From positions 3,472,001-3,536,000 of the forward strand of contig NZ_CP104208.1 of the NCBI RefSeq assembly GCF_026230175.1: 64,000 nucleotides of DNA, in the 5' to 3' direction. This DNA comes from Desulfovibrio mangrovi. Its GTDB lineage: Bacteria; Desulfobacterota; Desulfovibrionia; Desulfovibrionales; Desulfovibrionaceae. Of this stretch, positions 34,025 through 42,714 are shown one piece after another (the stretch's first letter is position 1; each line of letters begins with the position of its first letter). A model generated the notes under the pieces. That model was not told where the DNA came from, did not search any database, and saw only the letters and a list, made by a program, of their open reading frames with translations. The translations under genes were made by a program, and so were the position numbers.

Positions 34025-34206
34025 AGATGCTGTTGCCACCGCATGGCGTCATATGCCGGTATTTCCGGTACGATGTGGTATCATTGCCATTGTCTTTGCC
34101 TACGCGATGGCCTATGCTGGAGGATGCTTTTCAGTGAGGCAGCCTGCTGATGTGGGCAGGTGTGTCGGTATTTCGTTTCGGATTGGGCGGGAAACGAGGA
34201 GGACGC

Positions 34207-34620
34207 ATGGGTAAGCTGGCATGGACTCCGGACATGTACGTGGGCGTGAAGGAAATTGACGAGCAGCACGCCGAACTCACGGGCATCATCAACGAGTTGT
34301 ACGACGCCTACATGGAAAACAGGGACTACGATGTCCTTGCCGACCTGATCAACAAGGTGAACGACTACGCCCAGAAGCACTTCGCCGCAGAGCGCAGGTA
34401 CATGGCTCCGTATATCGACGAGATGCCTAATTATGAAGAGCACATGGAGCAGCATAGGGAGTTTTTCTCTTCTGCCGTGAATTTTTTGCTGGAGTATCTT
34501 GAGAAAGGTTCCGGCATTACGCCGGAATTGCTTGATTACTTGACTGATTGGTGGTTCAAGCACATCAATGGCACGGACAAGGTAATGGGAGCCGTGCTCA
34601 AGTCAAAGGGCGTGGAATAG
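34207..34620 (+). CDS. Bacteriohemerythrin
   Basis: A 137-aa single-domain oxygen-binding diiron protein. The start MGKLAWTPDMYVGVKEIDEQ follows GAGGAGG. All seven iron ligands of the family are visible: H21, H58, E62, H79, H83, H119 and D124 (segments DEQHAEL, HFAAERRYM, EEHMEQHREF, KHINGTD). In sulfate reducers these proteins are thought to deliver or scavenge O2, in keeping with oxygen defence in an anaerobe. It appears monocistronic and is followed by asd after 184 bp. Confidence 0.96.
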   Translation: MGKLAWTPDMYVGVKEIDEQHAELTGIINELYDAYMENRDYDVLADLINKVNDYAQKHFAAERRYMAPYIDEMPNYEEHMEQHREFFSSAVNFLLEYLEKGSGITPELLDYLTDWWFKHINGTDKVMGAVLKSKGVE

Positions 34621-34747
34621 CGCCGGAGAATTTTCTTGGTGGCCCGTTTGGCGGCGGGCAACCCGTTGGCCGCAAGAAGGCCCTGCGGCATGATTTCGAC
34701 GTTGGCCGGGATTGGCGGATTCCGGCGGCGACAAGGCAAGGGATGCG

Positions 34748-34764
34748 GGAATGTCCGACATTCC
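34748..34764. promoter_or_regulatory. Inverted repeat upstream of asd, possible operator
   Basis: GGAATGT, CCG, ACATTCC: perfect 7-bp arms with a 3-bp spacer, 41 bp before the asd start and 27 bp before its ribosome-binding site. Position and shape fit a dimeric regulator site; the regulator is unknown. Confidence 0.45.
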
Positions 34765-34804
34765 AGATTTGGTGATTTGTGTGCGATCAAGGAGATATGA
34801 TCCA

Positions 34805-35851
34805 ATGAGCAAAGAAAAGTTGGTCGTGGCGGTTGTCGGTGCGACAGGTGCCGTGGGCCGCGAAATGCTGAAGACGCTTGAGCAGCGGGAGTTTCCTGCT
34901 CACAAGGTTATTGCCCTTGCCTCTGCCCGTTCCGCGGGTATCAAGGTTCCTTTCAACGGTACTGAACTGACCGTGCAGGAACTGACTGAAAATTCGTTTG
35001 AAGGTGTCGATATCGCCATCTTTTCCGCCGGTGGTTCCACTTCCGAGAAGTTCGCGCCTTTTGCCGCCAAGGCTGGCTGCGTGGTGGTGGACAACTCCAG
35101 CGCATGGCGCATGGACAAGCGTTGCCCGCTGGTCGTGCCGGAAGTGAACCCGCAGGATCTGGAATGGCACAACGGCATCATCGCCAACCCCAACTGCTCC
35201 ACGATCCAGATGGTGGTGGCGCTCAAGCCCCTGCACGACGCGGCCAAGATCAAGCGCGTAGTGGTTTCCACCTATCAGGCTGTTTCCGGTACCGGCCAGA
35301 AGGCCATTGAGGAGCTGGAATCCCAGGTTCGTCAGCTGTTCAACATGCAGCAGCCCGAACCCAAGGTGTACCCCTATCAGATCGCGTTCAACGCGCTGCC
35401 GCACATCGATGTATTCCTTGATAATGACTACACCAAGGAAGAAATGAAGATGGTGCACGAAACCGTGAAGATCATGGGCGACGAGAGCATCAAGGTTACG
35501 GCTACTGCCGTGCGTATTCCCGTGTTCTACGGCCACAGCGAGTCCGTGAACATCGAAACGGAGAAGAAGCTCACCCCCGCGCAGGCCCGCGCCATTCTGA
35601 CGCAGGCTCCCGGCATTACCGTGCTGGATAACCCCAAGGAAAAGATCTACCCCATGGCCATTGAAGCCGCGGGTGAAGATGCCACCTTTGTGGGCCGCAT
35701 CCGCGAGGATGAAACCATCGCCAACGGCCTGAACATGTGGATCGTTGCCGACAATATCCGCAAGGGTGCCGCCCTGAACGCCGTGCAGATCGCCGAATTG
35801 CTTATCGAGCGTGACCTGCTGGGCGTGAAGGACACCACCGTCTTCCAGTAA
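34805..35851 (+). CDS. asd: Aspartate-semialdehyde dehydrogenase
   Basis: A 348-aa enzyme reducing aspartyl phosphate to aspartate semialdehyde for lysine, threonine, methionine and diaminopimelate synthesis. The Rossmann motif VVGATGAVGREML lies at 10-22, SAGGSTSEKFAP near 74-86, and the catalytic C131 in ANPNCSTIQMV. The conserved STYQAVSGTGQKAIEEL follows. The start MSKEKLVVAVVG is supported by AAGGAGA upstream. It is followed by a class IV aminotransferase after 24 nt. Confidence 0.97.
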   Translation: MSKEKLVVAVVGATGAVGREMLKTLEQREFPAHKVIALASARSAGIKVPFNGTELTVQELTENSFEGVDIAIFSAGGSTSEKFAPFAAKAGCVVVDNSSAWRMDKRCPLVVPEVNPQDLEWHNGIIANPNCSTIQMVVALKPLHDAAKIKRVVVSTYQAVSGTGQKAIEELESQVRQLFNMQQPEPKVYPYQIAFNALPHIDVFLDNDYTKEEMKMVHETVKIMGDESIKVTATAVRIPVFYGHSESVNIETEKKLTPAQARAILTQAPGITVLDNPKEKIYPMAIEAAGEDATFVGRIREDETIANGLNMWIVADNIRKGAALNAVQIAELLIERDLLGVKDTTVFQ

Positions 35852-35875
35852 TCAACCTGAACGACAGGAAGCATC

Positions 35876-36820
35876 GTGATACCTGTTTGTGAAACCGAAG
35901 AATATATCCAGAAGCTCCTGTCCGCCCGCCGTGCGGGCGAACAGGGGGTTCTGGCGTTCTATGAGCACCGCATAGGCTGCATCTGCAAGAATCCACGCCT
36001 CATGGTGCTGCCCATGGATGACCACCTTGCCCACCGTGGCGACGGCATCTTTGAAAGCATCAAATGGGAAGATGGGCGTATTTATCAGCTCGATGCCCAC
36101 ATCGAGCGCATGAAACGTTCTGCCAAGGGGCTGTATCTGGCTCCGCCCTGCACGTGGGAAAGACTACGTGAAATAACCATCGAGGTGGCCCGTGCCGCCG
36201 AGACGGAAGAGGGTATGCTGCGTATCCTTGTGGGGCGCGGTCCGGGGGGCTTCGGCATTGATCCCGCCGAGTGTCCCGTTTCCAGCCTGTATGTGGTGGC
36301 GTACCGTTTCAAACCGCTGGCAGCCGAGTGCTATGACTCGGGACTCACGGCGTTCCGCTCCTCCATTCCGGCCAAGCCGGGGTACATGGCGCGGATGAAA
36401 AACGCCAACTACATCCCCAATGTGCTCATGCGCCGCGAGGCCACGGAACGCGGGTTGAACGTGCCCCTGTGTTTTGACGACAACGACTTTCTGGCTGAAG
36501 GCGCCACCGAAAACGTGGCGCTGGTGGACCAGAAGGGAACGCTGGTCATCCCTGAATTCACCAACGCCCTGACCGGCACCACGGTCATGCGTGCGGTGGA
36601 CCTGATCAAGGACGAGATGCCTGTCGTGTTTCAGCGTGTGCGCGAGGATGACATCTATCGTGCCCGTGAACTCATGATCATGGGCACCACCGGCGATTGC
36701 GTGAGTATTGTGCGCTTCGAGGGACAGCCCATCCATGATGTCCGTCCGGGACCGGTGGCGAAGAGGATTCGCGACCTGTTGCGGCAGGATATAAAGGATT
36801 TCGGCGTTCCCGTACGCTAG
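35876..36820 (+). CDS. Class IV (branched-chain/D-amino-acid type) aminotransferase
   Basis: A 314-aa PLP enzyme starting with GTG (AGGAAG upstream). Fold-type IV motifs: HRGDGIFESIKWEDG near 52-66, the PLP lysine K175 in MARMKNANYIPNV, ATENVALVDQKGTLVIPE for the cofactor phosphate region, and GTTVMRAVDL. Candidates are branched-chain aminotransferase, D-alanine aminotransferase or aminodeoxychorismate lyase; the sequence alone does not decide. Co-transcription with asd is likely, and a hairpin at 36877 follows. Confidence 0.9.
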   Translation: MIPVCETEEYIQKLLSARRAGEQGVLAFYEHRIGCICKNPRLMVLPMDDHLAHRGDGIFESIKWEDGRIYQLDAHIERMKRSAKGLYLAPPCTWERLREITIEVARAAETEEGMLRILVGRGPGGFGIDPAECPVSSLYVVAYRFKPLAAECYDSGLTAFRSSIPAKPGYMARMKNANYIPNVLMRREATERGLNVPLCFDDNDFLAEGATENVALVDQKGTLVIPEFTNALTGTTVMRAVDLIKDEMPVVFQRVREDDIYRARELMIMGTTGDCVSIVRFEGQPIHDVRPGPVAKRIRDLLRQDIKDFGVPVR

Positions 36821-36876
36821 AGTTGTGTTCGTCTGTCCGGCATCAATCCGGAGAGACGATGAATGAATATTCGGTC

Positions 36877-36899
36877 CGGCACCGGGTTATCCGGTGCCG
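36877..36899 (+). terminator. Hairpin after the class IV aminotransferase
   Basis: Perfect 9-bp stem CGGCACCGG / CCGGTGCCG with a 5-nt loop, followed by TATTTACC. Probable terminator, with a weak T-tract. Confidence 0.6.
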
Positions 36900-36927
36900 T
36901 ATTTACCTTTAGGAACACAGAGTTCTG

Positions 36928-37989
36928 ATGCATATATTGTTGCTCGACCTCGGCAGGGAGATGCGCGGCGGTCAGTGGCAGGTTTACTACCTTGCCCGTG
37001 CGCTGGCTGCTGCCGGTGGTTTTTCTCCCATAATCGCAGCGCCGGCCAAAGCGCCGCTGCTCAGACATGCCGAAGAACTGGAGGGGGTCCGCCTGTTGCC
37101 TCTTTCCGGCAATCGTGAGTGGGATCCTCGTAACCTGCACGCCATTCGCGGACTGGTGCACAAGGAGGGCGTGCGTATTCTGCATTCCCATTGTGCCAAG
37201 AGCGCGGCCCTTGCCGCCATGTGCAAGAAGCTGTGGAGTGACAGGGTGGTTGTGGTGCACTCCCGCCGTGTTTCCTATCCGCTCAAGAACGGATGGCGGG
37301 GTAGCAAGTACCTTCGCGCAGACGCCGTGGTGGGAGTGAGTCAGGAAATTTCGGATGTGCTCATCGCGTCGGGCATGCCTGCCGAGAAGGTGCACACCAT
37401 TCATTCCGGTATTGATTGCTGCCGCTACACCTCCCGCCGCAGTCGCGGCGATGGCCGCGTGGTTATCGGCATGGTCGGTGCGTTTACGGGGCAGAAAGGG
37501 CACGAGGTGCTTGTGCGCGCCATGGCGGAAATGCAGTCCATGAGCGGATTGCCCCCGTGGGAAGTGCGCATGATCGGTTCGGGAGAGTTGTTCAATTCCG
37601 TTGCCGCGCTTGCGGGCGAGTTGGGCGTGGACTCCCGTCTGGCCATGCTGGGCTGGCAGGACAGCCGTGAATTTTTGCCGGACTTCGATTTGCTTGCCGT
37701 TCCTTCGGTGGATGGCGAGGGGTCTTCCGGCACCGTCAAGGAAGGCTGGTGCGTCGGACTGCCAGTCGTCTGTTCCGACTTGCCGTCGAATCTTGAGCTT
37801 GTCAGGGATAATGAGAATGGCCTGGTTTTCCCGAACCGTGACCACGGGGCGCTGGCGAAATGTCTGCATAAGCTCATGACGGATCACGTGCTGGCGGATA
37901 AACTGGTCCGTAACGGGCAGGAGTCTGCTGCGGAATTCTCCGACAGGCGCATGGCGGAAGCCTACATGGCCTTGTACAGGCAATTGTAG
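36928..37989 (+). CDS. Glycosyltransferase family 4 (GT-B fold)
   Basis: A 353-aa protein. The N-terminal acceptor domain begins MHILLLDLGREMRGGQWQVY with the GGxxxxxxxLA pattern of GT4. The C-terminal domain contains VIGMVGAFTGQKGHEVLVRA, VRMIGSG, FLPDFDLLAVPSVDGEGSSG and the E-x7-E-like KEGWCVGLPVVCSDLPSNLE, typical of nucleotide-sugar binding. No membrane helix. It could add sugars to a lipid or surface polymer; no glycan cluster surrounds it. It lies between two terminators, so it may be transcribed alone. Confidence 0.92.
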   Translation: MHILLLDLGREMRGGQWQVYYLARALAAAGGFSPIIAAPAKAPLLRHAEELEGVRLLPLSGNREWDPRNLHAIRGLVHKEGVRILHSHCAKSAALAAMCKKLWSDRVVVVHSRRVSYPLKNGWRGSKYLRADAVVGVSQEISDVLIASGMPAEKVHTIHSGIDCCRYTSRRSRGDGRVVIGMVGAFTGQKGHEVLVRAMAEMQSMSGLPPWEVRMIGSGELFNSVAALAGELGVDSRLAMLGWQDSREFLPDFDLLAVPSVDGEGSSGTVKEGWCVGLPVVCSDLPSNLELVRDNENGLVFPNRDHGALAKCLHKLMTDHVLADKLVRNGQESAAEFSDRRMAEAYMALYRQL

Positions 37990-38040
37990 CGGAGAGCGCT
38001 CTTTCCGCCCGCTGTGCCTGTTGAACGGTACGCATTTTTC

Positions 38041-38071
38041 AAGGCCGGTACCGTTTGGTATCGGCCTTTTT
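38041..38071 (+). terminator. Intrinsic terminator after the GT4 gene
   Basis: A 12-bp stem AAGGCCGGTACC (38041-38052) with GGTATCGGCCTT (38057-38068), one G-T pair, loop GTTT, then TTT. Confidence 0.88.
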
Positions 38072-38106
38072 CAAACTGGCAGCGGTGCTGCCCGCAGGAG
38101 AGAATC

Positions 38107-39090
38107 ATGGACGTTACCGTGCTTCTGGTGGATGCCTTCACCGACAAAGTGGGTAAGGGAAACCGCGCAGGCGTGGTGCTGGATGCCGAAAAGCTGAGTC
38201 CGGCGCAGATGCAGGCCATTGCCGCCTATGTGAATGTTTCCGAGACGGCTTTTCTGCTGCCGCCGCCTGCCGCGGATTCGGTCAAGGGGGGCATTCCCTT
38301 TGATTTCGGCGGGATGTTCATGCCGGATGCCGCAGATATGCTGGTGCGCTTCTTCACACCGACGGTGGAGGTTCCCGTCTGCGGGCATGCCACCATTGCC
38401 ACCCACTATGCCCTTGCCAAGGCAAAGGGCATCCGCGAGGCAAACCATGCCATGGAAACCGGTGCGGGGCGTATGCCCGTGCTGGTAGGACCCGATGCGC
38501 ACGGGGATCCCGAGGTGACCATGACGCAGGGGGAGCCCCGTCTGGGCAGGGAGGTGGATGCTGTGGATAGGGCTGCCATTGCCGCCACGTTGGGCATTCA
38601 GGTGGGGATGATACGTACCGATATTCCCACGCAGTATGTTTCTACCGGCTCAGAGGTTATCATCATGCCGCTGCGGGAAGCTCAGGTGTTGCACGACATG
38701 CGCCCGGATTTCAAGGCGCTGGCGGCATTGGCTCCTCGTCTGGGCTGCGCTTCGCTGTACGTGTTCGTCGAAGCCGCAGAGGATTGTCCGTATCGCATAG
38801 ACGGCCGCATGTTCTGCCCTGCCGAGGGCATTAACGAGGATCCGGTCACGGGCATGGCCAACGGGCCTGCGGGCGTGTACCTTGCGACCCACGGCATGCT
38901 GCCGGACGAAGAGACTGTGACCTTTTTGGCCCGTCAGGGCTTTGCCATGGGCAAGGAAGGTTTTGTGGATGTGACCGTGTACCGCTTCGGCGGGGCCGTG
39001 GTGGCAGTGCAGATCGCAGGCAAGGCCGTGCTTGCGGGTGAGCTACGTCTGCGCGTGAGCGATGAGGGTACCGTTTCGCCGTTGCCCTGA
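38107..39090 (+). CDS. PhzF-family isomerase-like protein
   Basis: A 327-aa protein starting MDVTVLLVDAFTDKVGKGNR, with GGAGAG upstream. The PhzF pattern is visible in GNRAGVVLDAEKLSPAQMQA, AYVNVSETAFLLPP (the conserved catalytic Glu region SETAF), RFFTPTVEVPVCGHATIATH (highly diagnostic) and NEDPVTGMANGPAGVYL. Two pseudo-repeated domains give the usual diaminopimelate-epimerase-like fold. The substrate is unknown outside phenazine producers, and no phenazine genes are seen. It is convergent with the YaeQ-like gene. Confidence 0.93.
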   Translation: MDVTVLLVDAFTDKVGKGNRAGVVLDAEKLSPAQMQAIAAYVNVSETAFLLPPPAADSVKGGIPFDFGGMFMPDAADMLVRFFTPTVEVPVCGHATIATHYALAKAKGIREANHAMETGAGRMPVLVGPDAHGDPEVTMTQGEPRLGREVDAVDRAAIAATLGIQVGMIRTDIPTQYVSTGSEVIIMPLREAQVLHDMRPDFKALAALAPRLGCASLYVFVEAAEDCPYRIDGRMFCPAEGINEDPVTGMANGPAGVYLATHGMLPDEETVTFLARQGFAMGKEGFVDVTVYRFGGAVVAVQIAGKAVLAGELRLRVSDEGTVSPLP

Positions 39091-39132
39091 TGTCCGGGGT
39101 CTTCGGCGTCCGTCCTGCTATTTGGTCAGGAA

Positions 39133-39807
39133 TCAGGGCTTTTGCAGGGTGATGGCACTGGAAAGTGTGCTGTCACCCTTTCTGTTGCTCACCTGCAGGG
39201 CTATGGCTGCCATGTGTGTGACAGACGGATAGACGTCGGAAGATGCAGCGCAGTCCGCTGTCATCCGGCTCTGAGGGGCGGACGTGGGGTGGAGACTAAT
39301 TCGGGTCTGAATCTGGTTGGTGGCGTCCAGCGCATCCGCAAAGGCGTCCACGAAGCCTTTCTCAAAGGACAGGATGTGCACCCGCTCGGGAAAGCGCATC
39401 TTGTCGAGAGACTGGGCGAGCAGCAGGGCATCCCGGTGCGAGCGGCGCAGGATGACGAAGGGGGCGTCCGGTCCCACTTTCTGTGCCACTCGGTCGATCT
39501 TGCGCACGGCTATGTTGCCGCAGTCCACCCACAAGCGCAGGGCTCCGTGGTCGTCCAGCGAGACAAGGTCGGGCTTGTAGTGCCAGCCTATGCCTTCCTC
39601 GATGCGCGGTTCGTACTCCATGAACAGCAGGTAGCCCAGTATCTTCAGGGCAATATGCCACGCCACCTCGCCGGGGGCGGCGCGCAGCACAAGCTTGATG
39701 CGTCGCTCCGGGGCAATAGCCCTGCAGGACGCATCGGGGCAGGCTTGCGGCGGGGTGTTGTGCGGAGGCCTTTGCAGGCTGCGCTTGATGTTCAAGGTGT
39801 ATTTCAT
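39133..39807 (-). CDS. yaeQ: YaeQ-family protein (PD-(D/E)XK-like fold)
   Basis: A 224-aa protein. The family core is seen in GEVAWHIALKILGYLLFMEY, GIGWHYKPDLVSLDDHGALR and LWVDCGNIAVRKIDRV, which place the Asp and catalytic-like residues in a PD-(D/E)XK nuclease arrangement. E. coli YaeQ was linked to transcription antitermination in early work, but the biochemical role is unclear. The C-terminal about 50 residues are low-complexity and unlike YaeQ. The start MKYTLNIKRS gives a typical first strand. Confidence 0.82.
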   Translation of the reverse strand: MKYTLNIKRSLQRPPHNTPPQACPDASCRAIAPERRIKLVLRAAPGEVAWHIALKILGYLLFMEYEPRIEEGIGWHYKPDLVSLDDHGALRLWVDCGNIAVRKIDRVAQKVGPDAPFVILRRSHRDALLLAQSLDKMRFPERVHILSFEKGFVDAFADALDATNQIQTRISLHPTSAPQSRMTADCAASSDVYPSVTHMAAIALQVSNRKGDSTLSSAITLQKP

Positions 39808-39902
39808 GCGGTTGCCTTGATGGAGAGAGGAGGGCGCAGGAAGAAGCCGTCAGCTCCCTTCCGGCTGACTGAAGCGCGGGTCGCTTACGCTGCAATTTCC
39901 CT

Positions 39903-39921
39903 CAATATCATTATCGTTTTC
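39903..39921. promoter_or_regulatory. Fur-box-like sequence
   Basis: On the minus strand GAAAACGATAATGATATTG matches the 19-bp Fur consensus GATAATGATAATCATTATC at 13 positions. It lies between the divergent YaeQ-like and class I aminotransferase genes (96 bp and 171 bp from the starts). This could link either to iron, but a 13/19 match also occurs by chance. Confidence 0.35.
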
Positions 39922-40091
39922 GGGTATCATCGGTGTCCGTCTGTTGCAAGGGCAGGGGGCGGGGTGTATGGTTCGGCGGTCCTTGCATGCATGGTGCTGT
40001 CGTCCTTTTGTTCGGGCGGCATGTTCTCCGGCGCAGGGGCTCGGCACGGCATCGCTATTTCCTTTTCATTCCGCTCATGCAGGAGACTCCC

Positions 40092-41303
40092 ATGTCCGCA
40101 CCCGTCACGCCTCCGGCAGTCCGCAGGGTCAGCCGCAGGGTTCAGAATATCCGTATTTCCGCTACCAAGCTCATGCCCATGCTGGCCGCCAAGGTGGGCG
40201 GCTGCGTCTCTCTGGGGCAGGGGGTGCCCTCCTTTGCCACGCCCCCGCATATTGCAGAGGCAGTGTGCCGCGCCCTGCGCGATGAGCCTTCCGTAGGCAA
40301 ATATTCCCTGCAGCCGGGCATGCCTGCTCTGCGCGAGGCCATTGCCGAAGGGCTTGAGCGTGACAAGGGCTTCGTAGTGAATCCCGATACCGAAATCGGC
40401 GTGACCGTGGGGGCCATGGAAGCCTTGCTCATGGCCATGCTGACCATCGTGGATCGTGGCGACGAGGTGATCATTCCCTCGCCCGGCTATGCCTCGCATG
40501 CGGAGCAGGTGCTCATGGCGGAAGGTCGGCCGGTATATGTGCCGCTGCGTCCCGCTGACTGGGGGCTGGATGTGGACGCCATTCGCGCAGCAGTGACGGA
40601 CCGTACCCGTGCCGTCATTCTGTGCAACCCCGGCAATCCCACGGGTACCGTGTATGACGAGGCGGATGTGCGCGCCCTGTGTGCACTGGCGCTGGAACGC
40701 GACTTCGTGATCATCTCCGATGAGACCTACGACTTTATGGTCTTCGGCGCGGACGGCGAGCCTGCGCCCATGCCGTTCAGTCCCGCCAGCCTGTCGGAGA
40801 TGCGCAACCACGTCATCTGCATCAATTCCTTTTCCAAGAAGTATGCCCTGACCGGCTGGCGTGTCGGTTACGTTGCGGCGGACAAGGGCTGGATGGACGA
40901 ACTGCTCAAGGTGCACGATGCCGCCGCCATCTGCGCACCCACGGTTTCGCAGTATGCTGCGCTCGCAGCCCTGCGCGGACCGCAGGATTGCGTGGCCGGT
41001 ATGCAGCAGGCGCTGGTTGCCCGCCGTGCGCTGACCTGCAAGGCGCTGGATGCCATGAGCGAGCATTTTTCCTATGTGGCCCCGCGCGGCGCTTTTTACG
41101 TGATGGCGAAATACCTGTTTACGGATGCAGCGTCTCCCGATGTGGCCCGCCGCATTCTGGAAGAGGCCAAGGTCATTACCATTCCGGGGGGTTCCTTCGG
41201 GCCGGAAGGGGAAGGGCATCTGCGCCTGTCTTTCGGAGGGGATGAAGCGGAACTCGCCGAGTGTTTCAACCGCCTCGCGGCATGGGCAAAGGACGCCCGC
41301 TAG
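40092..41303 (+). CDS. Class I/II aminotransferase
   Basis: A 403-aa PLP enzyme starting MSAPVTPPAVRRVSRRVQNI, with AGGAG upstream. Fold-type I motifs: SLGQGVPSFATPPHI, GKYSLQPGMPALREAIAE, NPGNPTG at about 179-185, SDETYDFMVF, and the PLP lysine at about 249 in NSFSKKYALTGWRVGY. It belongs to the aspartate/aromatic aminotransferase-like subgroup I-gamma; the exact substrate is not assigned. The stop overlaps the likely GTG of the uracil-DNA glycosylase gene by 1 nt. Confidence 0.93.
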   Translation: MSAPVTPPAVRRVSRRVQNIRISATKLMPMLAAKVGGCVSLGQGVPSFATPPHIAEAVCRALRDEPSVGKYSLQPGMPALREAIAEGLERDKGFVVNPDTEIGVTVGAMEALLMAMLTIVDRGDEVIIPSPGYASHAEQVLMAEGRPVYVPLRPADWGLDVDAIRAAVTDRTRAVILCNPGNPTGTVYDEADVRALCALALERDFVIISDETYDFMVFGADGEPAPMPFSPASLSEMRNHVICINSFSKKYALTGWRVGYVAADKGWMDELLKVHDAAAICAPTVSQYAALAALRGPQDCVAGMQQALVARRALTCKALDAMSEHFSYVAPRGAFYVMAKYLFTDAASPDVARRILEEAKVITIPGGSFGPEGEGHLRLSFGGDEAELAECFNRLAAWAKDAR

Positions 41304-42028
41304 TGGCCCGCAGGAAGATCGTTGCGAAGGATGCGGGCGGGGCTCAGGTTCCGACAGATTGGCTTGCAGCCGTGCCCGCTCTCACGAAAGGGGAGCACCT
41401 TCCCGTGCTGGAAGCCGTTGCCGGACTGCGCGGCAAGGGAACTGTATATCCGCCCGAAGAACTGGTGTTCAACGCGCTGCACCTGACGCCGCTTGAATCT
41501 GTGCGTGTGGTGATTGTGGGGCAGGACCCCTATCACGGCCCGGGGCAGGCGCACGGGTTATCCTTTTCCGTACCGGCGGAAGCCATTGCCGCCGGAGCCA
41601 AGATGCCGCCCTCGCTGCGCAATATCTTCAAGGAGATAGATGCGGAGTTTCAGCAGGACGGCGGGGGGAGCGAACCACTGGTGCACAGTACGGACCTGAC
41701 CCGTTGGGCTCGGCAGGGCGTGTTGCTGCTGAATACAACCCTGACGGTGGCGGCAGGCAAGGCCGGTTCGCATGCCGGCCTCGGCTGGTCTTCCATTACC
41801 GACGACATTATCGCCACGGCCAGCGCACTTTGCGCCCCTTCCGTTTTTCTGCTTTGGGGCAGCCATGCCCAACAGAAAGCCGCGCTGGTGAATACCGCGC
41901 GGCATCTGGTGCTGGAATCGGCACACCCATCCCCCCTCTCGGCCTATCGGGGCTTCTTCGGCTGCGGTCATTTCCGGCAGGCGAACGAGTGGCTTGCAGC
42001 GCAGGGAAGGGGAGTTGTGGAGTGGTAG
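41303..42028 (+). CDS. ung: Uracil-DNA glycosylase (family 1, Ung)
   Basis: A 241-aa DNA repair enzyme. The family 1 water-activating motif GQDPYHGPGQAHGLSF (GQDPYHG near 73-79) and the DNA-intercalation motif HPSPLSAYRGFFGCGHF near the C-terminus are present, plus LLLNTTLTVAAGKAGSHAGLGW. It removes uracil from DNA arising by cytosine deamination. A GTG at 41303 preceded by AAAGGA is chosen; ATG at 41282 is possible but lacks a ribosome-binding site. Its stop is 3 nt from the convergent yjbQ stop. Confidence 0.95.
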   Translation: MARRKIVAKDAGGAQVPTDWLAAVPALTKGEHLPVLEAVAGLRGKGTVYPPEELVFNALHLTPLESVRVVIVGQDPYHGPGQAHGLSFSVPAEAIAAGAKMPPSLRNIFKEIDAEFQQDGGGSEPLVHSTDLTRWARQGVLLLNTTLTVAAGKAGSHAGLGWSSITDDIIATASALCAPSVFLLWGSHAQQKAALVNTARHLVLESAHPSPLSAYRGFFGCGHFRQANEWLAAQGRGVVEW

Positions 42029-42031
42029 CGT

Positions 42032-42427
42032 CTACGACGAAATGAACTTCACCCACAGCTTGCGCTGTCTTGGTCCGTCGAATTCACAGAAATAGATGAC
42101 CTGCCACGTGCCGAGCATGACGTCACCGTTTTCCACGATCAGCATCTGTGCCGGGCCGAACAGCGATGTCTTGATATGGGCATCGCTGTTGCCTTCTGCG
42201 TGGCGGTAATCTCCTCGCATGGGCACAAGCTTGGCCATGTTTACGGCGATGTCGCGTTTCACATCGGGGTCTGCCCCTTCGTTGATGGTTACGGCCCCCG
42301 TGGTATGAGGGCAGTAGAGCAGCAGCATGCCGTCTTGCCAGCCTTGCGCGTTGACGAGGTTCTGAACCTCCCGCGTGATGTCGATGAGCTGTTCGCGTTC
42401 CGCAGTGCGTATGGAAAGGGTATGCAT
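42032..42427 (-). CDS. yjbQ: YjbQ/UPF0047 family protein
   Basis: A 131-aa protein of standard family length. Characteristic segments: MLLLYCPHTTGAVTINEGAD with the conserved CPHTT, DPDVKRDIAVNMAKLVPMR, YRHAEGNSDAHIKTSLFGPA with the conserved HxxxxxDAHxK, and LGTWQVIYFCEFDGPR. The fold is a small beta-barrel; one member has weak thiamine-phosphate synthase activity but the physiological role is unsettled. It is convergent with ung and divergent from selB. Confidence 0.92.
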   Translation of the reverse strand: MHTLSIRTAEREQLIDITREVQNLVNAQGWQDGMLLLYCPHTTGAVTINEGADPDVKRDIAVNMAKLVPMRGDYRHAEGNSDAHIKTSLFGPAQMLIVENGDVMLGTWQVIYFCEFDGPRQRKLWVKFISS

Positions 42428-42714
42428 GCTGTCTCCCTGAGTGGCTTGTCAAAGTATATGTGAATGTTGCGGCCTTTCCGAGTATGGCCCGATTGCCGTG
42501 GCGGTGCAACCGCGCAATATCGTTTGCCGTAACATATCATGCCGTGCCGCTTTGGACGCAGGTGCGCAACCGCTTGTTCACATCGGCATTTTCCCCTACA
42601 ACCAAGTGTGCATCATGCCGGATTCGCGGAACTATCCCCCCGTCGGCCTGCTGTCGCGTGTGCTGTGCGCCGTGTGGCGCTATCTGCTTTCATCTGCATA
42701 GCCAAGGAGCTTTC
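42428..42714. other. Intergenic region between yjbQ and selB
   Basis: 287 bp separating two divergent genes. I found no tRNA-Sec, hairpin or convincing promoter in it. The short frames in it look like chance. Confidence 0.5.

Noticed and set aside
42428-42714. Possible tRNA-Sec near selB
   Set aside because: No long acceptor stem, TCA anticodon loop or T-arm sequence found.
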